A DNA stretch of 64,000 nucleotides. Origin: Pachypanchax playfairii (lineage: Eukaryota; Chordata; Actinopteri; Cyprinodontiformes; Aplocheilidae). The stretch's first letter is position 1, and each line of letters opens with the position of its first letter. The stretch spans positions 811,777 to 875,776 of the forward strand of contig SSNP01000014.1 in assembly GCA_006937955.1 (NCBI GenBank), read 5' to 3'. The notes under the pieces are model-generated. The model searched no databases, was not told the origin of the DNA, and saw only the letters and a list, made by a program, of their open reading frames with translations. Positions 37,685-50,228 of this stretch are shown here, one piece after another. Position numbers and translations under genes: made by a program.

Positions 37685-38854
37685 GATGAATGTGCAGATC
37701 AGATGCTGGCTGGGAAATTAATGATGATATGCGGCCGTACCTCCCATCGCTTCCGGCTGGCACGCGCAGCTTTCCGCAGATTGAGTGAATAATAATAGCC
37801 TAACTGTAAAAAGCTGTTCAGACAACACAGCAGAACCTCTAGGATGCACGATGTGTTCTTACAGACTAAATTAAACCTATCTGCTATCTCACCGTGAACC
37901 ACCACCCCTTTAAAGTCACAGAACACAGATAGGCTACAGACGCGCGCGCATGCACTCCTGTTTCATCCTGCCGCACGGACACACAAATATAAATACACAA
38001 ATATGAATTATTAATGCTGCAGTTATTTAATAAGGCTATGTCAGGTCTAAAAATGTTTTTAAAAATGTATTCCAACAAAGACATATATTGCAGGTTTCTT
38101 AAAGGGACCAACAGGCAATATTTCCAAAATGATTAAAGATTTATGCCGGAAAAACGTTTTAAAAATAGATACCCCGATTTGTAAAAGCTTTAAGTCAAAA
38201 ACATGGCCACATTTAATCAATAAATAAACCCAGACCCAAAAATGTGTTAAATAACTTAAATGAGGCCAAAAACAAGATAATATTTGAACAAACAAACCCA
38301 AACAGAGAGAACAAGCACAATCTTCTAGCAGAACATCAAAACAAACTAAAGGATTATTTTTTATTAATTACTGATACAATTCAATTATAATCAGAATATT
38401 ATTAATTTAGGCTGGGATTTTTTAATATTTTAGGTTGAAGTGAGACAGTTATGTTTGTCCATAGTAGTTCTAGTGCAATTTTAAATAAACAATAACCTAT
38501 ACAATAAACTAACTCAAACAGTAAAGGTCAGTTTGGAGTTAGTTTGTGTTATTGCAGATCACTAAATCCCAAATTATTTTTAATGATTTAAAAATTACGA
38601 ACGTTGACTGTAGCTTTGTGCAAATGAGTTTGCACTTTGAATAAAATCGGAATTAAAGGAAACAAGGAAGGAAGCAGACAAGGAGGCGCAAAGGAGGTTA
38701 CGTGAATGTTGGAACGAGACGTCGCTTTGTTCAACAGGAGGGAGGAGGGCAGACAGCTTATTTGTCTGATAGATTACAATCTGTCAGGGCGGAGTGTTTT
38801 TGTTATACCTGAAAATATTACCTCTTCTGGACTCTTGAGGAATTGATTTAAGGG
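37685..38854. promoter_or_regulatory. Divergent sgsm1-git2 promoter region
   Basis: The start codons of sgsm1 (-) and git2 (+) are 1.17 kb apart and face away from each other, so both promoters and 5' UTRs must lie here. The sequence is AT-rich with no coding content. No individual site can be assigned safely. Confidence 0.5.
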
Positions 38855-41800
38855 ATGTCAAAGCGAGTACGAAGCAGAGAGGTCTGCGCTGATTGCAGCT
38901 CTCCTGGTACGATGCCAAACAAGCTAGCGTTACCGTTAGCAGCCGAGCTAACAGCTAGCCGTTACTACAACTTATCGCTACGTCCGGTTAGCTAAACTAG
39001 TTACCATGACCTAACCGAGATAACTCATTAGCGTTTATTCTATGTCGCACATGACTGTTTTTATCTTTTATGGCGGGTCCGAGTATGTTGAAAACACAAG
39101 AAAAGTGTGTTAGCGAATATTCTCGTTGTTTAATTTTAAAGCTGTGTGTATGTAACGTTGCTGTGCGAGTACTGAGATATTAGTTTAACAAACATTGTGT
39201 GTTTGTGTTGTAGAGCCACGCTGGGCCTCTGTGAACAGGGGTGTGTTGATCTGTGATGAGTGCTGCAGCATCCACCGAGGTCTCGGGCGACACAGCTCTC
39301 AAGTCCGACATCTGAATCATTCTCCTTGGCCAGCTTCTCAGCTGCAGGTGGGCAGGAAACATCTGGATAAAATGCCAGGAGTTCAGTTAAATAATACAAA
39401 ATGACATACAAAATTTGCACCGTGTAAAAGTATTGAGTCATCCATGTTTGTGTCCTGTGAGACTTTCTTTGAATCCTATAAAAGGTCTATTTCTATTCAT
39501 TTTCAGTCCAGTATCTGACTGCTTTCCATTGTTTTTCTTTTTTTTTTAACCTAAAAATATTTCAAAAGTTATAAGGAGTCAGTTTAGAAATCAGGTTATA
39601 AAATGATCTTTGAGCAGTTTGGTATAAATATACAATGTGTTTTGGTTTATTTAGTTGAATCTATGAAAAACGCCAACAATATTGCCATTTTGTGCACGAA
39701 ATATATTTTCACCATCAAGGTGATTCCTAAGGATCCATTAGATGATTTGTTGATGGATCAGCTGCAGGATAATAAACCTGTTCATTTCTTTTTTTAGATT
39801 TTTTAAAAATACTGTTCAGTTGCTTGTTGATAGGTTTTTTAGGCCTGAAACAATTTTTGTCTCCCATCTGTCCACTTTGTCTGAAAATGAGTAAAAATGC
39901 AGCCAAATTCCATTGGAAAGCTTAGAAAGTCCAGAGACCCACTTTAAAAGAGTAAAGGAAGGTCTGATTCTTTAAAAAAAAAAAAAAAACACTGCTCCAA
40001 AATTAAAGTTAACAGTTTTTAATCAGAGTATAGTATCATGTCAGTTCTGGGATATTGAGCAATATATTTCTATTGATATTGATTTGATACATGGACCCTG
40101 CAGAGGTTCTACAGGCAGTCCAACTTCACCAGAATGGAACATTAAAAGCCACAGGCTTTGCTGTGGTTCCCAGCTCAGACTCAAGAGCCTGGAGGAGATT
40201 CTAGGAGACAGGAAGTTACTCTGTTAGAGCTGGACAAGACTGTCAAAGGTCCTTAACCCATCAGCAGGACCAGTATCTGCTCCCTTGTGTAGGAGGAACA
40301 GGATGAGAACTGCCAAGAGTCCTACAAACTGATCTTCAGCTGACCAAAATATTAGAAACAGACTTCATGATGGCAGTCTGGGGGCCCCACATCCTCTAGT
40401 GGACCTTTAGCTCTTAGCCCGGCTCGTGGAGCTTGACTAGCATGATGAGATCAGATTCACTCTGAGGTCATGTGACACGTGAAAGGGTGTGGATACCATT
40501 ATGCTGTCTGCAACATTGTTCAGCAGGATGGGTTTGGTGAAGGGTCAGTGTTGGTCTGAAGAGGCAGATCCATGGAATGACAGACCTGAACAGGATAAGC
40601 ACTCATTATTAGACCCTTTACTGGTGCAGGAGGTCCGGGTTTCCTCATGTGACCAGATTATACAGGCAGTTCCTGAAGGATGACCGAGTTGATGTCACTG
40701 AGTGTCCTCCACGCTGGTCTGATTTAAATCCAACAGATCATGTCTAGAACATCATGTTTAGGTCCATCCAGCACCACCAGGTTGCTCCTCAGACTGTCCA
40801 GGAGCTCAGTGATGCCCTGGTCTGGATCTGGGAGGAGATGTTTTTTCCCAGTTCAGACCTGATGAGTGTTTCTGTAATTTTTTGGAGAAGTATGAGAAGA
40901 AATTTGAGGTCATTTACAAATTTTTGGCAGTTATGTTACATATTTATTAAAACATCCAAAAATATACCTGTAAATAAAGCATCTTCATTTTGGTTTATGT
41001 GATTTTGTTGTTTGTAGATGGTCCAGACGTTGTATGGCAATGGAGCAAATTCTATATGGGAACATAGCCTTCTGGATCCTTCCTCCTCCGTCAGCGGGAA
41101 GCGCAAAGCCAACCCTCAGGACAAAGTTCAGTAAGTTGATTTTCAAGGATTTCAATATTACTTCAGAGTTTGGTCTGCCTTTGTGCACATTGTTCAAACT
41201 TCAACTGGCAGCATTGATTTTCAAAGTTAAGGTCAGTGTGCTTAATGCTTAATTGGCTCACTGTACCACAAAATGACTCACTGCAAAGCAGTTTCGAGTA
41301 ACTCAGAACTTCAGATTTCAGCAGATCAGAGAGTACTTAAAAGAATTAGGCCCATTTAGAACAGTATGTGTAAAACATTGTATACTGGATGATCTCAAAG
41401 AAGTTCTAAGTAAGTAAAAACAGAATCTGCAGAAAGGAGATACGGGATGTATTTAATCTCATTTGTTCGTAAGTGTAGACATGGCACTGGCCTGGTGTCT
41501 GGCTGGTGGAGTGAAGATAAACATTCAGCCATGTGTAAACACACTTGTTCTGAGTTCCACTCTCACAGTCAGAACAAACGCATTCAGTAGCCGACAACAG
41601 TCAGGAGTAACTTCAAAGACAATCAGTTAATTATTATTTTTTTTTTAGGAAATAAAAAAAAATAGTTCCTGAAAAAGTAAAGAGTTGTTGGGACAGTTTT
41701 ATGGGTTGAATGTTCATCCATCAACAAACAACCTGCAGTAGTTTCATCTTGTGTGTTTCTTTATTCACAAAACAAGGACGAACTCAAAGATTCAAGATTA

Positions 41801-44800
41801 ATTGGTGGATCTTTATTTCCAGGTCCAACAAGTCGGAGTTCATCAAGGCAAAGTATCAGATGCTAGCTTACGTTCATCGGATGCCGTGTCGGGAGGATGA
41901 CAGTGTAACAGCAAAAGACCTCAGTAAGGTAAGTAATTGTGTTCATTTTGGGTTTGATTAGATTTTTCCACTAACTGTTAGATACAGAAATGACCCACAA
42001 TAAAGAAAGAATACAGAAACTGTATGTCTTTTCCTTTCACAGCTGTTAAGTTCCTGTTAATAGGTCAAACCCCTGACAGGAATAGTTTGTCCTATTTATA
42101 TAGATTTCTCTCAGTTGTGTTGTGATGCTCTGCCAGTCAAGTGTTCTATCCATTCTGAGCATTAAAACATCTTTCTATAAGGTCTGTTGGTATAAAAATC
42201 AGTGACCGTTTCTTTTTTAGATTCTGTATGTTTTGTAGTTACCATGTATTAAACATGACAGCTTTGGGATGGGTCTATGTACTGAAGTCTGCACTGTTTG
42301 TACGAACCTCAGTGAAATACAAACAAACTTCTCTTTGACTTTCAGCAACTTCACTCCAGTGTTCGGACAGGGAACCTGGAGACCTGCCTCAGACTCTTAT
42401 CGTTAGGAGCTCAGGCCAACTTCTTCCATCCTGTAAGACCAGAGGAATAAAAAATGTATTCTTTAAAATGTCCTAAAGCTAAAACTCTGTTTGGTGTGAT
42501 ATCAGGAAAAAGGAAACAGCCCGTTGCACATAGCGGCCAAAGCAGGTCAAATCCTGCAAGCAGAGTTGTTGGCAGTTTATGGAGCTGATCCTGGGGCTCT
42601 GGACTCAAGTGGGAAGACCCCCATTGATTATGCAAGGTAAATGAAGGCTTTTGTTTATTCTTTAGGATTTTAACAATACCAGTTAAAAAAAGGAACATCC
42701 TGTTTTCAGACACTGAAGTGTGAAGCCTTTCACACTTAGCCATGCATCACCTCCTTCTCTAAATGTTTCTGTTTCTGGTGAACTCAGTGGTAGAGATGCT
42801 TTACAAAAGGTTTCGTAAACATCACTTGTTCAGTGTGACAGGAAATGATACGCGTCTAATTAAAACGGTGTCATATGATGTGAGACGGTTTTATTTGTGA
42901 CCTCTGCAGACAAGCTGGGCACCACGAGCTGGCAGAGAGGCTGGTAGAGATACAGTATGAACTAACTGACCGGTTAGCATTTTACCTGTGTGGCAGAAGA
43001 CCAGGTAAGACTCCTCACCTGCAGATGATGGTTTTTCTACCTTCTGTGGAATCAACTTCCTGTTATGTTGTGGTGTTTTAGATCACAGAAACGGGCAGCA
43101 CTTCATCATCCCACAGATGGCAGACAGGTAACTGGCGCTTTCCAATGTTTATGTTTTTGTGCTGTAGCTGTAGACGTTACGTTCCTGGATTTTAGATAAA
43201 AATTGCACCAAATGACTTTATCAGTACGGTTCTTTGTTACAAATCCGTGAAATGTTGCGTTTATTTGATTAAAAGCAACATTTCACCATGTAATTAAAAT
43301 CTTATTTTACCTTGTGCTGCATTGGATGGATAAGAAATAAGTAAGTATCTTTGCTAATTTTCCACCTCCATGTTGGCCCAAACTAAAAGCAATAAAATGC
43401 TTTTTTTTTCCATCCCAAGCAGTCTGGATTTGTCCGATTTTGCGAAAGCTGCGAAGAAGAAGCTTCAGTCGGTGAGACTTCTTTAGTCATTTGTTTTATT
43501 GTGACTTAGTTTGTTTCCTAACATTCTCTTGATGTGAAGGTCAGTAACTGCATGTTGTATTTTGTTGTAGTTAAGTAACCATCAGTTTGAAGAACTTGCC
43601 ATGGATGTTTATGATGAGGTGGACAGACGGGAAACAGATGCAGGTTGACATAGAAAACTAAAATTACACGTTATATAGTTTTTTTTTTTTATTTGCTGGT
43701 ATTTTAATCTGTGTTCCATCTCTTTCAGTGTGGCTGGCCACTCAGAATCACAGCACAATTGTAACAGACACCACAGTTGTTCCTTTCCTGCCTGTTAATC
43801 CTGAATATTCATCTACTAGGAACCAGGCGAGTGACCAACAGATCTCCACACTCATATTTCACCGTGTTCATTGGTTTTATTACATTTCATACTTTGTTTT
43901 TCCTCCTTCAGGGTCGTCAGAAATTAGCCAGGTTCAGTGCTCATGAGTTTGCCACCCTTGTCATCGATATTCTAGCAGATGCTAAACGACGACAGTGGGG
44001 GAATTCGTGTGACAGTCCAAAAGGTGTGATTGAATGTCCTCTGAGGAGCTTGTGATTTTTGGAAACAAAAGAAGATTTTGTCTTCATCAGCTTGATCTAA
44101 TCATCTCCCTGTCGCTGTGTTCCTCTTTGATCTTCAATCTTTTCATTTTGTGGTCTTCCATCAGAAAATGTGGAGCTGATCCTTCAAGGAATAGACAGTC
44201 GCCATAACAGTGAGAGCCAAGACAACGACCAGCCAGATTACGACAGCGTGGCATCAGATGAAGATCCGATACAGGAAGCCACATGTGGAGACAGCTGCAA
44301 CGATGGAAGGACAAAGGTTAAATCTTTTAATTCATCTGTAGTTAAATGGCAATTCAGAATGTGACCAGACTTTTCAAACTCTATTTTTCCTGTTATAGAG
44401 CTCGGAGTCTTCTGACCTGTCTGATGGACCAATCACAGTGCAGGAATTTATGGAGGTGAAGAGCGCCCTCACAGCATCCGAAGCCAAAATACAGCAGCTT
44501 CTCAAAGTCAACTGTCATTTAAGTGAAGAGCTGCGGTTGATGCAGAACAAGGTTAGTTCAGTTACCTGCAGATGAGTCATGTTGTTCATGACACATTCCA
44601 TTTCTGCCTCTTTGATGTCCGTGGAGTCATTTTTTCTTTAACTCGAGTGTCAGAAGCTGAAACTTAATGTTGGTTTTAGTCTTAATAACTCCAGTAGAAA
44701 GACTTAAAATGTTTCTCTAATGCTGCAAGAATTAGTTTTATTCTTCAGCCAAAACTGTTTGAATATTTTACTTTGTTTACTCTGAAAATATAGATTTAAA

Positions 44801-47096
44801 TTGAATTGAAAATGCAGACATTATTAGATGGAACTCACAAGTCGGTTTTTGTTGCATCAAACTTCAGCTGCTGCCAAAATAAATGATAGTTCCCGCCGTA
44901 AGCCTCCAGACTCTTATCATTTATTATTTAAAATGTTCATAACTTCTATGTTGTCATAGTCAAAAGTGTTTAAAAACATTTGAGCAAACTGTGAAAAATG
45001 CAACATCGTTTAATCCTTGTTGTACTGAGATCTTTACAGTCTGGATTTCTTACATAAATACGGGCGAGTGCTTTCAGATTCGTTTCTCAGGGATCTTACT
45101 GTGAGTGTTTCTGTCAACAGTGTCAGCAGTTTTTTTGTTAAGGAAACAAAGCTCCTCTTGTGAGAAAGACCATAAAGAATAAACAAAAACAAAACTGAGA
45201 TGAAGGTGAAGTCGATCTGTATTTTATCTATCAGCTTATCTGTTGACTACAGAGCTTTGGCGAGAAAAGCAGTCCCCCCCCCCCCTCCTGTTTTGAGCTG
45301 AAAGACGTTTTGTTGTTTCCCACAGCTGAGCTCCCTGCAGACAGAAAACACAACGCTCCGATGGCAAACCCCCAGCGGACAGCAGCCCCCCCAGGGACCG
45401 TTTGGTCGTCATCCAGCTCGAGGAGGTCGGGCCATGTCCATGTATGAGCCTAGCTCCTCTCCGAGGCAGTACTCCCACAGAGTGGAAACAGCTCGCCATG
45501 ACGACGGAGTCGTTTTACAGCCTTTCCCGACCAACGTAAGCACAAACAAACACGGTGGTGTAAAATGATGGTCGCTTGGCTTGGGGCTCGTGTTGGTTTT
45601 TCATTTATTCATTCAATCATTGAACGCATCTCAACAGCGTATGATCAACTTGGTTTGACCCCTTTCTAGATTGGTAGAGGTCCTTTGGGGACAGCTGCCT
45701 CCTCCCTCCCTACCTTCCCTTCTCCCCTGTCCTGGTCGTGGGATGACAGATCTCGAAGGGTTGAGTACTGAAAGCCCCCTCGGCTCAGAGGCAGCCCCAG
45801 GGGAAAACTATCCTCTTGCTTGACCCCACAGCCTTTTCTCTCCAGACCTGTATCTGAACTGCTTTGTGTCAGTATCACCTGCATGCTCGTACCCCAGCGA
45901 CTCCGCTGCTGTTCAGTCATCTGAACACCGCCCTCTTCTTTCAAGTAAACATTAGCAGCGATGGTGACTTGTTGCACTGATACTGTTTGAATGACACTGC
46001 AGCGATGTGTGAGATCAATGAAAAGTCAAACGACTCTACTCAATCTGCTTATTAGCAACAAACACTGATGACAGAAGACGGACGTGTTGCATCTACTAAT
46101 TGCATCTTCCACCAAAACGACCTCGATTTGCACTTCTTCTTCTCTGCATTGGCTTTTAAATGAAATCTCTAATTCAGAAGCATGACTCTGATTTAAATAC
46201 TGCGGCTGTGTTTTGTATGTACTAATAACACTTGAAACCCTCGATATTTGACTGATCTAAATACAACTATGTCTCTTTAGGGCTGTAGTCTTGGTGGACA
46301 GACTACAATGCTGGAGAATAACTATGACACGACCCCCAGTCAGTCTGAACTAGAGGATGCTGGGTAAATGAGAACGTTTTATGTTTATTTGGTGCCTGCA
46401 TGTCTCATCAGCTCTGAAATAGACAGATTTTTAAGGAAATCATTTGTTCTATCTTTGGATGTGTAGCAGCCCTCTCACGGCCCCTGAAGCAGTGGAATCA
46501 GAGGAGGAAGGTAAAGAAGGAGCTGCCCTGCCGTGCACCGAGGACGTTATCTGTAAGACGGAGCAGATCACTAAGAACATCCAGGAACTTCTGAGAGCTG
46601 CTCAGGAGACCAAACATGAAAGGTCTGAACACATACAGCTAAACAATGGAGTATTTGAGTCTGGTTGTAAAGTTCAGAGACGTTACGGGAAGAACTTCAT
46701 TCAACTTTTTGTCTCCCAACAGCTTCCTGCCGTGTTCTGAGAAGATCTGCCTGGCTGTCACCGAGATGGCTGCGCTGTTTCCAAAGGTAAATGACCAGAA
46801 GGTCGGGCCTCGTCTACTTACCTCTGTGGCACCATATTTGTTTCTGTGTAATAACATAACAGTCATCACTCTTTGCGCTCCAACAGAGGCCATCTTTGGA
46901 GGCGGTACGTAGTTCTCTCTATCTGCTGACGTCCAGCGCCAGCCGGCTGCACGGAGAGTGCCAGAAAGCCACGGAGCACAATCCGTGTCCCTCAGACATC
47001 CAGCTGGTCACTCAGCAGGTTATCCAGTGTGCCTATGACATTGCCAAAGCTGCCAAGCAACTTGTTACTGTGACAACCAAAGAAAATAACAACTAA
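38855..47096 (+). CDS. git2: ARF GTPase-activating protein GIT2
   Basis: Twenty coding exons: 38855-38906, 39214-39347, 41018-41130, 41823-41928, 42346-42432, 42506-42636, 42910-43004, 43082-43127, 43420-43471, 43571-43643, 43729-43826, 43912-44023, 44165-44316, 44399-44551, 45326-45535, 45670-45759, 46281-46363, 46467-46622, 46723-46786, 46887-47096. Total 2217 nt, 738 residues (human 759). The ArfGAP zinc finger is C11-x2-C14-x16-C31-x2-C34, followed by IHRGLGRH. Ankyrin repeats (NSPLHIAAKAGQILQAELLA), Spa2-homology repeats (LARFSAHEFATLVIDIL), a coiled coil near 430-480 and a C-terminal paxillin-binding helical bundle (VIQCAYDIAKAAKQLVTVTT) follow. GIT2 scaffolds PIX/PAK at focal adhesions and inactivates Arf. 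The intron after 43826 is GC-AG, and two acceptors are NAGNAG. GIT2 is chosen over GIT1 by its C-terminus and by its gltp/fam222a neighbours. Confidence 0.96.
40090..40850 (+). mobile_element. Degenerate Tc1/mariner-like remnant, copy 2
   Basis: In git2 intron 2 (39348-41017), the same repeat as at 9340-10075 but in the opposite orientation. It carries the same broken frame, including the stop between HV and NIMFRSIQHH, and the TVQELSDALVWIWE block. It lies well away from both splice sites. The rest of this 1.67-kb intron shows nothing else. Confidence 0.6.
44552..45325 (+). other. git2 intron 14
   Basis: A 774-bp intron with no coding content. A poly-C run near 45274-45287 lies about 40 bp upstream of the acceptor and is probably part of its pyrimidine tract. 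Confidence 0.6.
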
Positions 47097-48927
47097 CAAC
47101 AAAAACCCAAAGACATTCCTGTAGTGTTGCTACATTTCATATTAATCCATGTTTGTCGTCTCGATCAGTGTAAAAACGTTCACGTACATTCCTTGAGATG
47201 GGAAAATCTTAAAAGATACAAAATTATGATTCAATCAAAAGCTTATTTATTTTTATCTGTGCCATGCTTATATAAACAAACAGTGAAAGATGTAGGAGGA
47301 AACCTCTTACTCTTCTTTACCTCACAAATTCAAATCACTTGACTTGTAAAAGTGCAATGTTTACGTGCTCACGTGGAACAGAATCAGAACAAAAGGCGCT
47401 ATGGAACAGTTTTTATTCACGACGTCTGAAGTGATCCGCTGAGCGCCGGGAGTCACAGCAGATGAACTTCAACTCGTTTCACTCACAGGGTTTATTTTTC
47501 TATGTTACTGCCTTCAGGAGGCGGTGACGCAGGGACGCCTCCGGTGTGTTGGGCGCTTCGTCCTGCCAATAGGATTGCACATTTTCATTCCATCCAGCAG
47601 GCGATTTTTAGTTTTATTTCTCTTAGCTGGTTTTAAAAAGCTGTTTTAAGTATCAGTAGTTATTGAGGTTAAAATGTTACAGCCATACGTATGATGTTGT
47701 GTGTGTTTGTGTGCGTGTTTCACTAAGGTGAGCGTCCAAAACTGCTCACCAAGATGGTCTCGATATCTTGCGTGAAATCCACTAACAGCATTATGCAAAT
47801 ATGTAAGATGTTTATGTATCCATGCAATTCTTTATCTGAATAATCCCAAATGTTCTATTTATAAAGCTGTATGTCACACATTTAAGGAAAAATCTGTTTA
47901 TTTTGATAAGCTTTTTGTTTTAACGGCTAGTGTCTTGTCCGGTTGGTTAGTTAGAGGTAACTTACGCTCTTTACGCGTTTTGGTGTGTTGCTGTAACTCC
48001 GGTGCTTCTACTTGCTTCCTGTGGTCCAAACTGTGCTGCTGATACAGTTTCCTGTGCCGTTTGTGTACTTGTTGTAAATCATCGTGAGCCACAGGAGGTT
48101 GAACCAGAGCATTTGAAATGATTCGGTTTGAGATTAAATGTTTTCCTTGTTGAAATCGAGTTACAGGACATCAAACAGCGATTGTCATGAATATGAAGCT
48201 TCAGTCATTTAAATTTTCTCCAATTTGGCAACAGAAAGACTCGTCCTGTTGATTTTGAAAATAAATTTAACATGAAATGTGAAGCAGAAAATCCCAGAGA
48301 CGAAGATAATTCTATGCAAAAGATTCTAATAAATATAAATGTTAATGTTATTTTGCAGTCACAGAGTTTTTCAGAAAAAAAATAACCAAATACTGAATAT
48401 AAAGTTGAAGCAGTTCAAAATATCCTAAATGTTCCAAAAAGTGGAGTAAACTAAAGTTTAGATGTTTAGATTTGGTTTTGAATCCTGTCCCATCTGAACT
48501 AACAGATACCTGATTACCTGCACAGGTGTGTCACTGTCACGTGAAATGAGCGCGTGTGTTAAAAAGATTTAAAAAATATGTTTATAAAAACACCATCGCA
48601 ACAATCAGATCTCTGGTTTTAAAGAACCCCGAAATCATTTTGAAATGTCACGTTCCGCTCTGGTGTCAAACCCTGTAATTTCCCAGCATCCTCTGCGGGT
48701 GGAAACGGTCAACTCTGTCTCAAGTATAATAAACTATTAATACCTCAACTTGCTTCTGTGTTTTTTATTGCGCGCGTGTTATTTCTCACCTGTTGGGAGG
48801 TGTATGATAGTGATGGAGGGCGGGTATGTGGGCGCGCGCGTGCGCTTCCCTCCGCCCACCTGAACATGACTAGAACTCAGTTCCGGGTTCTTGTCAGCAG
48901 CCGTCGCCGCGGTCACCAGGCGGGATC
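47097..48927. other. git2 3' UTR and gltp promoter
   Basis: The left part is git2 3' UTR; an AATAAA at 48260-48265 is a candidate signal. From about 48770 the sequence is rich in CG dinucleotides (GGCGCGCGCGTGCGC) and holds the gltp promoter and 5' UTR. No further gene is seen. Confidence 0.6.
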
Positions 48928-50228
48928 ATGGCTCTGTTACTGGATAACCAGTTTACAGAACTTCCTCCTGACAAGTCGGTCGATACCAAGACGTTTCTGG
49001 ACAACGTCTCGAGCCTGCCGTCGTTTTTCGGTGAGTAAATCATCAGGTTGCTTTTTCTTTTTGACGGGCCGGTGTCGCTTCGCTGACGGAGATCAGACAT
49101 GGTAGACCTGTTCCTCACGTCATATGACTCGACACTAATTTAAAAAGTATAAAAACTGAAGATATTTATCTGAAAGGCGGATGTTTGTCGCAGCTGGTTC
49201 TGATCAGCCTCTTTGTTTACGCTGAACATTGACCTCATTGTGACTCAACAACTGCTTTTCATTCATGGTTTCTTCTCCCTCTTTCTGTAAAAGTAGAATT
49301 TCCCTCTAGCCTGCGTATATTTGCGAGGAAGTCATTCATATTTTATTGCCTCATTCTCAAATATCTTTCTCCTCATGCAGACTGTTTGGGATCCAAAGTC
49401 TTCTCAGTCATCAAATCAGACATTAATGGCAACATAACGGTGAGAAACAGATCCTTTTTGGTGTTTGTTGTGTCTCTTCTGGATTTTCACACCTCTGTTA
49501 GGAATTTAAATGTGAGATGAAGCGTAACGGTGCGTTTCCATCATTCAAACTTAAAACGGATGTGCTTTTATTTTGTATTTTTCTTAGAAAATAAGAGCAG
49601 TTTATGTCAAGGACCCTGCAAAGTATGTGACCTTACAGGACATTCTGGAGGCAGAGCGAGAAGCACATGGAGCAGAATGGCCCAAAGTTGGAGCGACATT
49701 AGCTCTGATGTGGCTGAAAAGGTGATTGGCCAACTTTTCGGTGCTGACAGGTTCGGATGAGGTTTCTGAAGCCTGTCTCTTTCTCTCCAAGGGGTCTCCG
49801 TTTCATTCAGGTTCTGCTGCAGAGTTTGGCAGACGGAGAACGAGATGAGAACAACCCCAACCTGATCCGAGTCAACATCACCAAAGCTTACGAACAAGCG
49901 CTGAAGAGATACCACGGCTGGATCGTTCAGAAGGTTTTCAATGTAAGAAGAATGGACATCATTTTATGATCACCTCTAAATAAACAGATTCTTTCAAATA
50001 TATTGATATTCCTGATGTTCTGAGTCAAACTCTTCTCTCTTCCAGGCGGCGTTGCTTGCGGCTCCCTACAGGTCGAACTTCCTCAAGGCTCTGTCAAAAG
50101 GAGAAGAAGTGAAAGAGGAGGACTGTCTGTCAAACGTGCGTCACTTCCTGGTGAATTACACCGCCACCGTGGACGCCATCTATGAGATGTACACGAATCT
50201 GAACGCAGAGCTGGACTACACGGTTTGA
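48928..50228 (+). CDS. gltp: Glycolipid transfer protein
   Basis: Five coding exons: 48928-49030, 49381-49439, 49588-49721, 49792-49942 and 50046-50228. They sum to 630 nt and encode 209 residues, exactly the human length. All sugar-recognition and lipid-contact residues of the GLTP fold are at the expected positions: D48, N52 and K55 in SDINGNITK, W96 in ALMWLKRG, and H140 in RYHGWIV. The C-terminus YTATVDAIYEMYTNLNAELD is also typical. GLTP is a soluble all-helical protein that moves glucosyl-, galactosyl- and lactosylceramides between membranes at the cytosolic face and binds VAP proteins. No residue needed for this is missing, so it should be functional. A poly(A) signal AATAAA is at 50705-50710. 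It follows git2 on the same strand, as part of the conserved git2-gltp-fam222a neighbourhood. Confidence 0.97.
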
